Shown piece by piece: positions 29,301 through 40,295 of a stretch of 64,000 nt of DNA. Position 1 is the first letter of the stretch. Each line of letters begins with the position of its first letter. The position numbers and the translations under genes were made by a program. This DNA comes from Ilyonectria destructans. Its lineage: Eukaryota; Ascomycota; Sordariomycetes; Hypocreales; Nectriaceae. Location of the stretch: assembly GCA_020740775.1 (NCBI GenBank), contig JAHEWK010000036.1:186001-250000 (forward strand), written 5' to 3'. The notes beneath the pieces are model-generated. The model was not told where the DNA came from and searched no databases. It was given only the letters and a program-made list of their open reading frames with translations.

Positions 29301-32006
29301 AAGCCGCCTTCGCTACCATCTGCCATGGTGAGACATCGTCTTTCGTGGCGTAGTTGGTGATGTAGTAGATCAGAGACAGAGATTTAGAGACGGTTGGAAT
29401 CCAAGAGATATCTTGATTCGAACGGACACAGCTGGCTATGGCAGGGTTCCACGGGTTAATCCAGCCATGATTTCGAGCGAGGTGAATCAGTCCGAACTCA
29501 TCTACTCTGGAGGTAGGAACCAGATCTCGGGGCATACCGAACCGACAAGTGTTTTTGCCCGAGCCAGTTTGTCGATATTTAAAGCAGGTCGAGAGGTGAT
29601 TTCTTGAATGGAGCTGCTTTCGGCCTGCTACGGAGTTGCTGTCATGGGACAATTTGAGGTGGTAATCGTCATCCGATTCTAGCTCCTTGGTCGAAGGCGC
29701 CACGCTCGGAAGGCTCACCTCAGGGTCCAGTGGAATACTCTCATCTACTCCTTGCATGATGGTCGACTCTAGGTAACGGATCATGCGAGCAGAAAACTGG
29801 TCATCCTTGAGCAGCCGATCTCGCAAAGTAGTGAAACCAAGGTTACCTCTAACCCATGCTAGTGCGTGCAGGTGCAGCATTCCTCGGCCATTGGTCTCAA
29901 CAACGGCAAAATGGTTCGAAAGATCGCCAAGGATCCCAATTCGGCCGGTATTCGTGGCGAGAAGGCCGTCTAGGACGGCTTTGCAGACATGATGGAAGAA
30001 CTGTGCAACAGCAACCGGGTTCGAGGTCGCTGTGGCCTCACGGATTGCGGCATTCGCAGCCGCAAAGGTGTCCCCAGAATACTCTACACCAGCCAAAATT
30101 AGAACCAGAGGATTTCGCAAGTCCGAGGGGTTGATGGTCATCCAAAAGGCAGGCATCCCATACCGTACGATTAAACCTCGAATCTCGGCGCGCATCCTTA
30201 GCTTCTGGGCGAAAGACCCAGGGACTTGCATCCCGATAGTCTCGATATTCCGCAGAAGTCGCCGAATGATGGGATCCTGGATTTGCTGGCTGGTTGCAAC
30301 AGTCTCCGCTGCGTCTTGCAACTGGTCAACCGTTAGAGAGGCAATGTCATCCGCCGCTGACCTCCAGTGCTGACGATTGATGAGGAGAGCATTTCCTAGT
30401 GACGACTTCCGGAGCTGCAACACGTCATATAATAGGTACATGAAGCTCCTGTGCCGTGCGAACCTGTAACTATTAGAAGGGACAAGCGATGCTTCTTAGA
30501 GATAACATACCTTCTGCTGTGGTGACTCAAAGCCCACTCAGCAAAAGCCTCGAGCGATACCGGGACCGCACGCTGGTCTAGATGGCCCCCAGTACCCGTC
30601 GGAAACAGAGTTGGGAACGCAGCGGTAAAGTAGCGGGAATCAGTCCAGTGGTTTACCAGCGTTGTCTGCCCACGGACTGTGTAAGAGATTGCCGGCACCC
30701 TTTGGTGATTGAGTGGGGGCATATCTACTATCTCGTTTCTAGCCGAGTCGCGGTCTCTTGGTGCCGCTGGTCGGTTTGCGACTATGCTGAACAAGGTGTC
30801 CAGTGTGCGTATATTAGGGTCCTGGCGTTCTCCGTTGATGTCCGTGGAGACGGATCCGGTCATCAAAGGACCACCGTCATCGAAGTTATTAAAGCCTTCA
30901 TCTTGTGCTGCTTGGAGATCATTCTCGTAGTTGCCCGCCTGCAGGTTCACTGTGTATCCCTCACGCTCATGGTGATCGGACTCACCGAGACAAATGATGT
31001 TATCCCGCAGCTCTGATGGGATGAAGTCATCGCTCCACTCATCTATCATCGCATAGTTAATGGTTAGGTCGCCGTAAAGACAGTTATGCCGGACGAGGTA
31101 TTGCAGAGCAGCCAGAACCTTCACCTTCCGAACAAGCAAGAACTGGTTCAGGTCGGCGTCCGCTGGGGGTCGGCCCCCTAACCAGAAAACTCTAATAAGG
31201 TTGTGCAATCTCAACTCTGGGCTGGGTAGGATCTGGAGCAGTGGCTCCGGGTCCTGCGGAATGACAATGAAATGACCTCGCAGTGCGTGGTAGTTGACCG
31301 GAGACGAGTGGCCACCGGGCCGCAATTTCAGGATGACTCCGAGAGGATGGCACTTTGCAATGAGGTATCCTTCGGCCAGCGTGAGACCTTCCAGAGGAGA
31401 CGGGTAGTGCTGGCACAGGGTTACATTGACAAGATTCTTGGCTGAGAACTTGGGGATCGTCTCCCGGCTAAGTGCGGCGTGGCATGATGAGCAAACATCC
31501 CAGGTGCTCCCGTGCCAGCCGCAGTTATCGAGAGCACCTTCTAACGGCTGCAGCATAGGATCCCCGTTCTCAGCCCGGTAGATGTCTGTAATGGGGACGA
31601 ATTTGCCGCAAGAACAACACACGCCTCTCTCGGCAGCAGCGGAAATCTGGTCCTCGTATCTGGCCACCGCTGCGCGTATATGCGAAAACGAGATCTCCGG
31701 GGGGAATGCATCTGAAGCGGTGGCCCGTGTTTCGAGCTCGTCACACAGGAAGCACAGGGCTTGATGCAAGGCCTCTCGTGCTCTGTCAGGGTCTGCCGTT
31801 CGTTGCCCTCCGGCTTTCGGACGTAAAGGTGGAGGATTATGTCTCTTTCTCCCCGAGCGTGGTGCTGGGCTGACTTTGTCGCGGCCCCGACTCGAACGCA
31901 CCCGTGATGAACAATAAGTTTGAACTCTCCGACGTCGGCAGCCATCACAAGTCTTATACCGAATAGGATTCCACGGTTTCATGCACCCGGAGCACCATGA
32001 AGCCAT
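26302..32006 (-). CDS. Helitron RepHel (HUH rolling-circle initiator + Pif1-like helicase), intact
   Basis: Three exons, complement(join(26302..26813, 26868..30463, 30511..32006)), join in phase to 1867 residues. The N terminus has a Cys-rich finger (WCSGCMKP, CDGCRRRR), then a second CSCGKF..CSSC region and the conserved Helitron N-terminal domain. The Rep part shows the HUH-type motif LHLHALAW (about residues 695-700) and the tyrosine motif YYITNYATK. The Pif1-like helicase has Walker A GGEGGVGKS (about residue 1360), Walker B IMIIDEVSMVD, GDFFQFPPV, and the C-terminal motif TDYKVQGSTL..TYVQLSRLRS. Intron 1 is 47 bp (GTATGT..TTACAG). Intron 2 is 54 bp and fits only as GC-AG. The enzyme would nick, unwind and replicate the element in the nucleus. 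No inactivating change is seen, so the copy may be autonomous. Confidence 0.9.
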
Positions 32007-32345
32007 CTTCGCTTTTAGCAGACACTAATCCCTCTGGATCAAGAGATATAGGGGCCAACTTCGTCATGATGATTAAACCTAGAGTTTGCGAAACAAGTGG
32101 AGAGACTCGAAATTTAAAAGCAGGTGGTGGATCCGATACGGTCAATTTAATCAGGGTAATAGTGTTTAAAGCAGATGATGATGTTGATGATTGCTTGGCC
32201 CGGTTGGACCGGGCCGGTCAGAGAGGGGTTTTCTTACCCCCCTTTCTGACTAAGGTCATGATATCAGACTATCAGAGGTTTCGTAATACAGGGTCATCTT
32301 CCAACAGCAGGCATATCCATGTTTGGAAAAGACGGCATTTGTATG

Positions 32346-35300
32346 TCAAAATGCCAGGCAACGCAGCCAATCGGCAATCGGCAGGCAACGTGGCCAGGGG
32401 TAAGGAAGGAGCAAGCCACTGGGGCGCACGAGCACGCCCCTAACCCCACGGCAGCTCGGCGGGGCAAAGGCGGGGCAAATCACGTTACCGTACAAATCAG
32501 CAAAGCCAATCAGAGGGAGTCTTGGCGCGGAGTTTGGCAGTGTGACGGCAGCCAAAATTCGCAGGCAGCTCGGGAGCGGTAGTAAACCCTTCCACTCATT
32601 CTTCGTTTCAGGGCACTCCATCTCTTCTGATTCTTCCACGCCTTGCTTAGCCCGGAGGCGAGCACTTTGCATTTCTTGTTTCGTGGGTCTAGGTTTGTTC
32701 TTGTAGCGCTTCTGGAACTCTTTGATGGCTATGTGAGCGTTGACGACGTTGTGCAATGGTTCCCATGTTGCTTCTTCAAGGTCAAAGCCTCTCCATAGTA
32801 TATGGTACTGGAAGCCCTTCCGTTTTGTGCGTTTCGAGTCCAGTATTGCTTCAATCGCCCAGAGTTTCTCCCCTTTTGCATCTAGCGTTATTGGTGGGGG
32901 CGGTAGGTTGTGTTGGCCGGCGAGCGGGTCGTTTGGTGATGGTCGTAGGAGGTTGGTATGGAATGAATTGTGAATGGAGTCTAATTCGTGGGGCAATTTT
33001 AGCTGGTAGGAGTGAGCGTTGAGCACGCGCTCGATTCGGAAAGGGCCAATGAACTTGTGATCTAGTTTCGGAATGGGTCTGGCTGAATTGATGTTGCGTG
33101 TGCTAAGTAGCACCATGTCTCCAACTCGATACGCTGGCGCCGGCGATCTATTTGCGTTGGCGAATTGCTCTTGTGAGGCTTGAGCTGAAAGTAGGTTTGT
33201 CCGAAGTAGATCAGTGATCTCTTGCATCTTGGCGGCGAAGTTGTTGCCCTCGTTGCAGCGTTCTGCCAGGTCTTTGGGTGCCGCGCGTGGTATTGATCGA
33301 GGGGGACCAAAGCTCATTCGAGGGTGGTAGCCCGTGTTCGCAAAAAATGGGGACATTCCCGTTGAGTCGTTGACAACGTTACGGGCTGCGAATTCTGCCA
33401 ATGGGAGCCACTCGTCCCAATCGTCCTGAGCGAAGCTGACGTACTGGCGAAGATATTGTTCAAGGAATGAGTTAGCATTTTCCGTCTGGCCGTCGGTTTC
33501 CGGGTGATAGGCTGTAGAAAGGCCAATGTTGGTCTGTAAACGGTGGCACACCGCTTTCCAGAATTCCGAGACGAAGAGTGGTCCTCTATCGGAGATGATT
33601 GAGTCAGGTAGTCCGTGGAGTTTCCATATATCTCGTACGAAGAGCATTGCCAAGTCATGTGCTTTCATGTCGGTTCTGCAAGGCGTGAAATGCCTGTCCT
33701 TTGACAGTCTATCAACTACGACCATAATTGCGTTGAACCCACGGGCCGTAGGTTGAATTGGGCCAATGAAGTCAACAGATAGGTCTCTCCATCTCTGCAG
33801 GGGGATTGGGAGAGGTTTCAGCGTCCCCTGATACCGCAACCGGGAGGTCTTGTTTCTCAGACATCCGTGGCAATTGCGTGTGAATTGTTTCGTATCGGCG
33901 CTAAGCTTTGGCCACCAATAGGAGCGTGAGATGAGTTCGTATAGCTTGTTTTTCCCAGGGTGGCCTGATTCGACGCTGTCGTGGGCGAGTTGGGTGAGAA
34001 GAGTCCGTAATTCGCCTTCGGGTACGTATAGTCTCTCTCGGAAGTATAATCGGCCTTCATGTATCGCGCATTCCGATAGGGAAACTTCCTTTGAGTGGGG
34101 GATGCCATGGGGTTTGAGCATCTCGTCCCTGATTTTCATCCACCATTCGTCATCTTCGTAACCCTTGTCAAGGAGTCTCGTGATCTTGTGGTCGATTGGT
34201 TCTGGTTGAATTTCGTCGAGGATAGCGGGGCAGAGCGCAATATCTTGTTCCCAGCAGAGATTTGCAAAGAGCTCTGAGAGCTCGGGGTCGAGCTTCATCT
34301 GTTCTTGTACGGAACGGTCAATGTTGTGAGGTTTAAGTAGGGATTGTTGTTGGTACTGGATGCGGTCGTCATTTTCATTTTTTGGTAAGTCTTGCGATCT
34401 CCGTGTAAGTGAGTCAGGTTTTCCGTTTTCTTTCCCTGGTACCGACTTGATAGCGAATTGGAATTGCGACAGGAATTCGCTCCACCTGACTTGACGTCTT
34501 GAAAGTTGCTTGGTCGTCATGAAATATCGAAGGTTGGCATGGTCGGTAATAACTGTAATCGGGTGGTGTGTGCCTTGAAGTTCGGGTCTCCAGCATTCAA
34601 AGCAGCGTACAATAGCTAAAAGTTCTTTATCGTAGATCTCATAGTTGCACTCGGCGGGGTCGTACTTTTTGGACATGAAAGCCACTGGGTGTAGTACTCC
34701 CTGATCGTCTTCCTGGGAGAGGATACCTGAGGACACGAAATCGGAGGCGTCGCATTCTACAAATACTTCTCTTGTAGGGTCAAAGTGTCTGAGGATTGGG
34801 GCCGAGGTGAAACTGTTTTTGAGCATATCGAATGCCTCTTGGCAAGACCGAGTCCAGTTCCACTTGGCGAGCTTCCGCGTCAAGGCAACAAGTGGTCGTA
34901 CGATGCGTGAAAATCCTTTGATGAATCGTCTGTAAAAATTCGAGAAACCCAAGAAGGCTTGGACATCTTTTACGTTGACAGGGGCTTCCCAGTTAACGAT
35001 ACAGTCGACTTTTTCTGGTCCATTTGTACTCCAGTGGTTGAGATAATCATCCCCAGATATTTCACTTCGGTCGTCTCGAATTCGCATTTCTTGACGTCGA
35101 GTTGTAGGCCTGCAGCTTCGAGTGCTTGAAGTACTGATTTGACGTGGAGTCTGTGGGAGGCGAGGTCATTCGAGTAGATGAGGATGTCGTCGATGTAGGC
35201 GGTGCAATATCTGTCAAGGAACGGGCGTAAGACTTCGTTGATTCGAGCTTGAAAAGTAGCTGGGGCGTTTGATAGTCCAAAAGGCATCACCATGCTCTCG

Positions 35301-36592
35301 AAGAGGCCATATCTTGTGTTGAATGCCGTCATCCACTCCTGACCCTCCTTGATGCGTATTCGATTAAACGCTGCGACGACATCGAGCTTTGTGAAATATT
35401 TGGCTTGGCTCAGCTGGGAGAGGGTCTCCTGGATTAATGGCAATGGGTATCGGTTCTTGATGGTTATGGCATTAAGCGCTCGGTAGTCCACGCAAAAGCG
35501 AAGGCCGCCTCCTGGTTTCTTCGCGAATAACACTGGCGAGGCTGCTGGTGAGGTGCTAGCGCGAATAAAACCCTTGTCAAGATTTTCCTGAAGGAATTTC
35601 CGGAGGACGAGAAGTTCGTCTTCGGACATCCCGTACAGAGGTCCATGGGGTGGGGTTGTGCCAGGTAGAAGTTCAATTTCGTGGTCGCAGTCTCGGTGGG
35701 GTGGAAGTTTATCTGCCTCGGTCTGGTCGAAGACTTTGAGAAATTCATGGTAGTGACGGGGGACTTTTATTGCTGGGTCGATCAAGGTTTTGGGTTCAAG
35801 AGCTTTGCGTATATCTTCGAGTGATGCCCCCGAGAGGTACATGTCGGCAGCCTTTTGTCGGGTTTGGAGGTCTCGGGTGCGTCGGTTCTGGTGTTGAGGG
35901 GGAGAGTGGTTATCTTGAAATTGGAGCTCTCGCTCCATCTTTTGTGTGTTGCTGAGTGCGGAGTCGAATCGGGGTGTTCTGGCTTCTGCGAACGTGGACA
36001 CTTCGGTGATTACGCCGAATTCCGCTAGTCTTCTGTCTATCTCGTAAAGTGACAGCGAGAATATAGCTACGTCACGCTTTTCAGCCAAGAGATGAAACGC
36101 GGCTGCGCCAACTCTCCGGGGGAGTGATGGGCGTGGAAGCGTTGACGTAGTAGCTGAGATTGACAGGGGGCAGGTTCCGGCGACTGGCAATTGGAGGTAT
36201 CCTTTCGTCAAACAGTGCGTTCGGCAGTGATCGGATTTGAAGGTTACGATATTCTCGCTCCAATTCACGTCCGGGTTGTGATCGGTCAACCAAGGCTTTC
36301 CGAGGATGATGTCGTACTTCCCGAGCTTCGTCACGTAGAAGAGCATCTTTTCCTTATGTCCTTTGATGTCCATGTTAAGTTTCGCCACGTGAGTGACATC
36401 GCCAGCCGAGGAAGGTCTTCCATCGACTACATTCAGCCGGCGACGAGTTCGTAGTTTGTATAGTGTGAATTTGTTTGTGTGCGCGAAAGACTCGTCTATA
36501 AATCCCTTTCCGGTAGCACCAGAGTCAAGCATGGAGTTGGTTTTGATTGGGCTTGCATTACTATCTTCAGTCAGAGTGCATGGTAATAGCAA
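32346..36592 (-). pseudogene. Ty3/Gypsy Pol (protease-RT-RNase H-integrase-chromodomain), one frameshift
   Basis: The first frame (36592 to about 35012) holds the aspartic protease (MLDSGATGKGF) and reverse transcriptase with the catalytic YIDDILIY. The second frame (about 35010 to 32346) starts with FLGFSNFYRRFIKGFS of the RT connection. RNase H (VECDASDFVSSGIL..TDHANLRYF), the integrase HHCC finger (H..H..CHGCLRNK), the D,D35E core (DFIGPIQP, SDRGPLFVSEFW) and a C-terminal chromodomain (YHILWRGFDLEEATWEP) follow. The frames change at the run of five T at 35010-35014 (A on the coding strand); one added A restores phase. That position within RT is not a usual programmed frameshift site, so a mutation or assembly error is more likely. 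The chromodomain places it among chromoviruses, which target marked chromatin. Pol and Gag are in different frames. Confidence 0.88.
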
Positions 36593-36672
36593 GTGAGCTT
36601 GGTTGGTGTTCAGAGAAGAGAGTTGTAGGTCGGCTTTTTTCTTGCGTCTCCTGCGGCGACTTCCGTCGGAGA

Positions 36673-37851
36673 CTATTCTTTTTCCTCCTTGTTGTTCCAG
36701 GGGGCCGTGGGGCAGTTAAGGGAACGATGTTTGTCCGAGCTGCACCAGTGGCAGAGCCCATGCACTATGCAATAGGCTTTGCGTGCCGCTCTCTCTTCGT
36801 CAGTTTGGGGTCTGCGGCCGGAGGCGATGTCTTTTGCCCCCCAGGTGACGATGCTCAAATCCATTGAGTCCCCGCCGTTGGAGGTCGTCAATTGCGGCGT
36901 GATGGTAGGTTGTAAACTTGCGGTGGGATTGACTGGGGGTTTGTTGGTGTTCTTCTTGAAGTAATTGGCATCGACTTGACGGCACTCGTTATCGCAGGTG
37001 CGGACGAGGTCCATAAATTGAGTAAGTTCGGTCGGCATGTCTTTGACCTTGGTGAGGGAAAGTCTCCAGGTAATATTGTCGTGGAGAGCACGTCGGAGGT
37101 GAGCAATGAGAGCCCCACTATCCCACCCGGTGAGCTTGGCGATGGCATACCATTCAGGGAGGAATATCGTAAGGGGTCTGTGACCCTGTTTCATGTCAAA
37201 GATCTTGAGTTGGGCGGTGGTTTTAGCGTCAATGTCTCCGAAGGCTGACTGAAGGACGTTTTTTATGGCGTTGACGTTGTCGAAGAGAACTACTCCATCT
37301 TTGATATTGTAGCTGACCTGGTCGTGCGCTTTGCCTTTGAGGCATGAGACGACGTATCCCATACGTTGAGGTTCCGAATTCCACCAATCTTTGTTCATTT
37401 CGAGCTTCAGGTCGAGCTGCTGAAGGAAATTCGTCAGAAGGGTAGGGTCCTCTCCAGTGAAGGCCTCGGGGTCGGGGTGTTCTGGTGTGCGATGTGAAGC
37501 TCCTCCTGACAGAATAACTTTTAGGTATGCTTCGTTTTCCGCCATGAGGCGGGCAATCATTGCGTCTCCATCGCTTTTGGTGATGAGCGTATTTTCCAGG
37601 CGGGTTTGAAGGTCCTCCATCTCCGTATCTGTTTTCGCGGCGGAGGCACGTAGAGAATCGATAACCCCTTGCATGCTGTAGGCGGCGTTGCATACGAGGA
37701 AGACTTCTTTCATGAGACCGGTTGGGTTGGCTGCGAAGGCACTTCGGAATGTTTCCTCGGTGTTGCTGGCGTTGAGGAGAGGGCAGGGAGGCACTCGGTC
37801 GACGGGGCCAGGGGCAGCGGTGGCAATGGGGTTATCGACAGTGGCGACCAT
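36673..37851 (-). CDS. Ty3/Gypsy Gag
   Basis: An intact 392-residue capsid/nucleocapsid protein. The central part (EAFTGEDPTLLTNFLQQLDL, then YVVSCLKGKAHDQV) is the retrotransposon Gag capsid region, preceded by a coiled-coil-like stretch at about residues 70-110. One zinc knuckle of the C-x2-C-x4-H-x4-C type is at the C terminus (CHWCSSDKHRSLNC). It packages the element RNA in cytoplasmic particles. The Pol ATG lies about 80 nt further on in a different frame. Confidence 0.9.
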   Translation of the reverse strand: MVATVDNPIATAAPGPVDRVPPCPLLNASNTEETFRSAFAANPTGLMKEVFLVCNAAYSMQGVIDSLRASAAKTDTEMEDLQTRLENTLITKSDGDAMIARLMAENEAYLKVILSGGASHRTPEHPDPEAFTGEDPTLLTNFLQQLDLKLEMNKDWWNSEPQRMGYVVSCLKGKAHDQVSYNIKDGVVLFDNVNAIKNVLQSAFGDIDAKTTAQLKIFDMKQGHRPLTIFLPEWYAIAKLTGWDSGALIAHLRRALHDNITWRLSLTKVKDMPTELTQFMDLVRTCDNECRQVDANYFKKNTNKPPVNPTASLQPTITPQLTTSNGGDSMDLSIVTWGAKDIASGRRPQTDEERAARKAYCIVHGLCHWCSSDKHRSLNCPTAPWNNKEEKE

Positions 37852-38130
37852 AGTGTAGATGCAGTTGACGGTTTCGTTAGGATTGGGTTGTTGGGTTGGT
37901 TTCGTTAGTTTGGTTTCGTTTGATTGGTGTCGTTTGGTTGGTTTGGTTTGATTGGTTTGGTTTGATTTGGTTTGGTTGGTTTCGTTGGTTTGATGGAGAG
38001 AGGGAGGTGAAAATTCTGCTTGCAGGGGTGTTGAGGTGATGTTTTGGTACTGTAGCGATGTTTGGGAGGGAGCTGACGATATTCACGTCGAGGACAGTGA
38101 TATACCGTATTGGGGTACTGGTAAACAATA
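37852..38130 (-). promoter_or_regulatory. Ty3 leader with putative self-priming site
   Basis: Untranslated leader between the 5' LTR and gag. It contains a low-complexity GGTTTGGTTT-type stretch at 37882-37990 (plus strand). GTAAACAAT at 38121-38129 is exactly complementary to ATTGTTTAC inside the LTR at 38181-38189, as expected of a Tf1-type self-primer rather than a tRNA primer site. Confidence 0.6.
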
Positions 38131-38298
38131 TGTGACGGTACAAGAGCACGAACGAGGTCAGGTGCGACTTGGGTAAAATGATTGTTTACAAGGAGAGAAA
38201 GAGATTCCTAAGGAAAGCTCTGACTTAAGCTATTTACACAATATTCATAAAGTGAGACTATTCATAAAGTATGAAAGTCACATGATCGTTCCCTCACA
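38131..38298 (-). repeat. Ty3 5' LTR (168 bp)
   Basis: Identical to 25256-25423. On the coding (minus) strand a TATA-like TAAATAGC (38229-38236) lies about 40 nt before the GTAAACAAT element that could mark the start of R. Confidence 0.95.
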
Positions 38299-38303
38299 AG
38301 TCC

Positions 38304-38470
38304 TGCGAATCATCAACGAGTAGTCTACCTGGACCGGCTATATAAGTATGCTAACCGACTACTGAATGAAAGCCAGATATCAGCAAAGCTCCCTACTGCC
38401 CTCCACGTTCGTGCACGCCGTGAGAGCTGGTGCTTGCCCCTTCACTCCTCTCGTTGCCATATTTTTCAAC
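38304..38470 (+). promoter_or_regulatory. DNA ligase promoter remnant
   Basis: A TATA-like CTATATAAG at 38339-38347 precedes the preferred ligase ATG (38471) by about 130 bp. The Ty3 element separates it from its original upstream DNA (24487-25250). Confidence 0.4.
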
Positions 38471-40295
38471 ATGCCATTTCCCTTCAGATTGCTTTGTGAT
38501 CTCCTCGAGGGACTCGAGAGAAACTCCAGGAGGTCATGGAGCATCGACAGGATCCAGGAACGTGACGTGCTTGCCATCCTTGCCTGGTTCAACAAACACA
38601 ATGAAATCATTCCACGGCGAGGCCCAGAAGCCGTTGCATTCTTGTCATGTCTCTTTCCCGAACGCAGACGAGACAGGGTCATCGGCTTGCAAGAACGACA
38701 GCTGGAAGGGATTATAGAACGCGCACAGTGTCTTGGATCATCCCGAATGAAGGATCTTCAGAGATGGAAAACCAGTGGTGGTTTAGACTTTGCGTCCTCT
38801 GTCGAGGGCGTGATGGCTACATCAGACTGCGAATCCAGAGCCGGCCCAGAGGTAACTCTGGAAGAAATCGACGATATACTCGATCAGGTTGCGGCCTTAT
38901 CATCGTTCTCATCCGCTAGCCTACGGGAAAGAGTTATAACCAAGCATGGCCGATCAACCCGTGCAAATGACTTGCTTTCGAAAGTATTCCGAGTCTTGCA
39001 GAGCTCCGAGACCAAATGGATGATTCGCATTATATCAAAGAATTACAGCCCGGCCCGCGTCCCAGAGACGCTAGTAATGAGCAAATTTCATTTTCTCCTG
39101 CCTGACCTCCTTCGCTTTCAAAATTCAATCCCAGCTGCTGTGGGACTCCTAGGCAGCCCAACTATCCGGCATATGCCCATCCAGCCAGCCGTGGATACTT
39201 GCGATGAGCTGAAGGAAGTCGCCAGTAGGAAACTCGAGCTGCAGGCTGGGATAATGACTGCGCGTGCGACCTATGAAAAAGCAAGGAGCATCAGGCATTG
39301 CTGCCAATTGGCTGGGCCAAGACGGATGAGCGTGGAGAGGAAGTACGATGGAGAATACTGTCAAATCCATGTCGACCTGAACAAATCCGGAGCCGCCATC
39401 AAGATTTTCTCCAAGAGTGGGAGAGACTCAACCAGCGACCGCATGGGAATTCATCGGGCACTGCGGGACAGCCTTGAGCTTGACACAGCAGGCTGCAAGA
39501 TCAAGAAGCGGTGCATCCTGGAGGGTGAGCTGCTGGTATGGAACGACGACGACGGGAGAATCGAGCCTTTCCACAAAATCCGCAGACATGTGAAACGATC
39601 AGGACGGCTTCTTGGAGCAGCTCGAGATTCGCCCGTCGAATCGAGTGAGCATCTCATGATCGTGTTCTACGATCTTCTATTACTGGACGGCATTGTCTGC
39701 GGCTTAGACACTCATGATGAACGGCGACGACTGCTTCAATCTCTGGTCCGCCGTGTTCCGGGCCGGACCGACATCGGGTCCCGCGAAGTAATTGAATTCT
39801 CGTCTTTCGACGCAGCGGAACGGCTCAGTGAGACATTCGCTCGAGCCATCACACAACGGTGGGAAGGATTTGTGCTCAAAGGTTGCGACGACCCCTACTT
39901 CTCATTCAACGGAAGCAGGCCATTCATCAAGCTCAAGAAAGATTACATTCCAGGCCTTGGTGACACCGCAGACTTCGTCATTATTGGGGGACGCGGGAGA
40001 TGAGCATGAGCTTGGCATTGGCAGTCTATGGTGGACGTCATTCTATATCGGGTGCATCGAAAATAAGGACGAGGTCTGTCGCTTTAATGCCAAGCCGAGA
40101 TTTCGCATAATCGATACGATCGACAGACATGGCATCTCGAAAGAAAACATCGCGTACCTCAACCGCCATGGATACTTCACACGAGCACCATTCGCCAAGT
40201 CTATGCCTGAGTTCGACGTCTTATTCGAGCCTACACGGAGGCTGCAGCCAGTGGAGCTATTCAAGCATCCGTTTATAGTAGAAGTGGTCGGTGCT

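Larger units (their letters stand above)
25441..32345 (-). mobile_element. Helitron-1, nested in the Ty3 element
   Basis: Exact ends not resolved. The limits are what remains between the Ty3 purine tract near 25436 and the Ty3 pol stop at 32346. It contains an intact RepHel gene on the minus strand and a MYND gene on the plus strand near the Helitron 3' side. Two strong hairpins at 32202-32220 (GGCCCGG stem) and 32219-32253 (GTCAGAGAGGGG..CCCCCCTTTCTGAC) lie near the 5' side and may be subterminal structures. I could not confirm TC..CTRR ends, so it may belong to the Helitron2/Helentron type. Confidence 0.7.
25256..38298 (-). mobile_element. Ty3/Gypsy chromovirus with a nested Helitron
   Basis: Two 168-bp LTRs (25256-25423 and 38131-38298) are identical as read. 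The whole is bracketed by the 5-bp target duplication AGTCC (25251-25255 and 38299-38303). Reading on the minus strand, the order is 5' LTR, putative self-priming site, gag, protease-RT, RNase H-integrase-chromodomain, a nested Helitron, a purine-rich stretch (AAGGGGAGA on the minus strand, 25428-25436) and the 3' LTR. Without the Helitron the element would be roughly 6.2 kb, normal for this group. It lies immediately upstream of the ligase gene. Confidence 0.92.

Noticed and set aside
25460..32310. Loose inverted similarity between the two edges of Helitron-1 (GATG.CCCTG..ACGAAA)
   Set aside because: Too short and gapped to be called a terminal repeat without other copies.
35010..36592. Programmed frameshift between the two Pol frames
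   Set aside because: The position is inside the RT region, not at a Gag-Pol or domain boundary; an ordinary indel is simpler.
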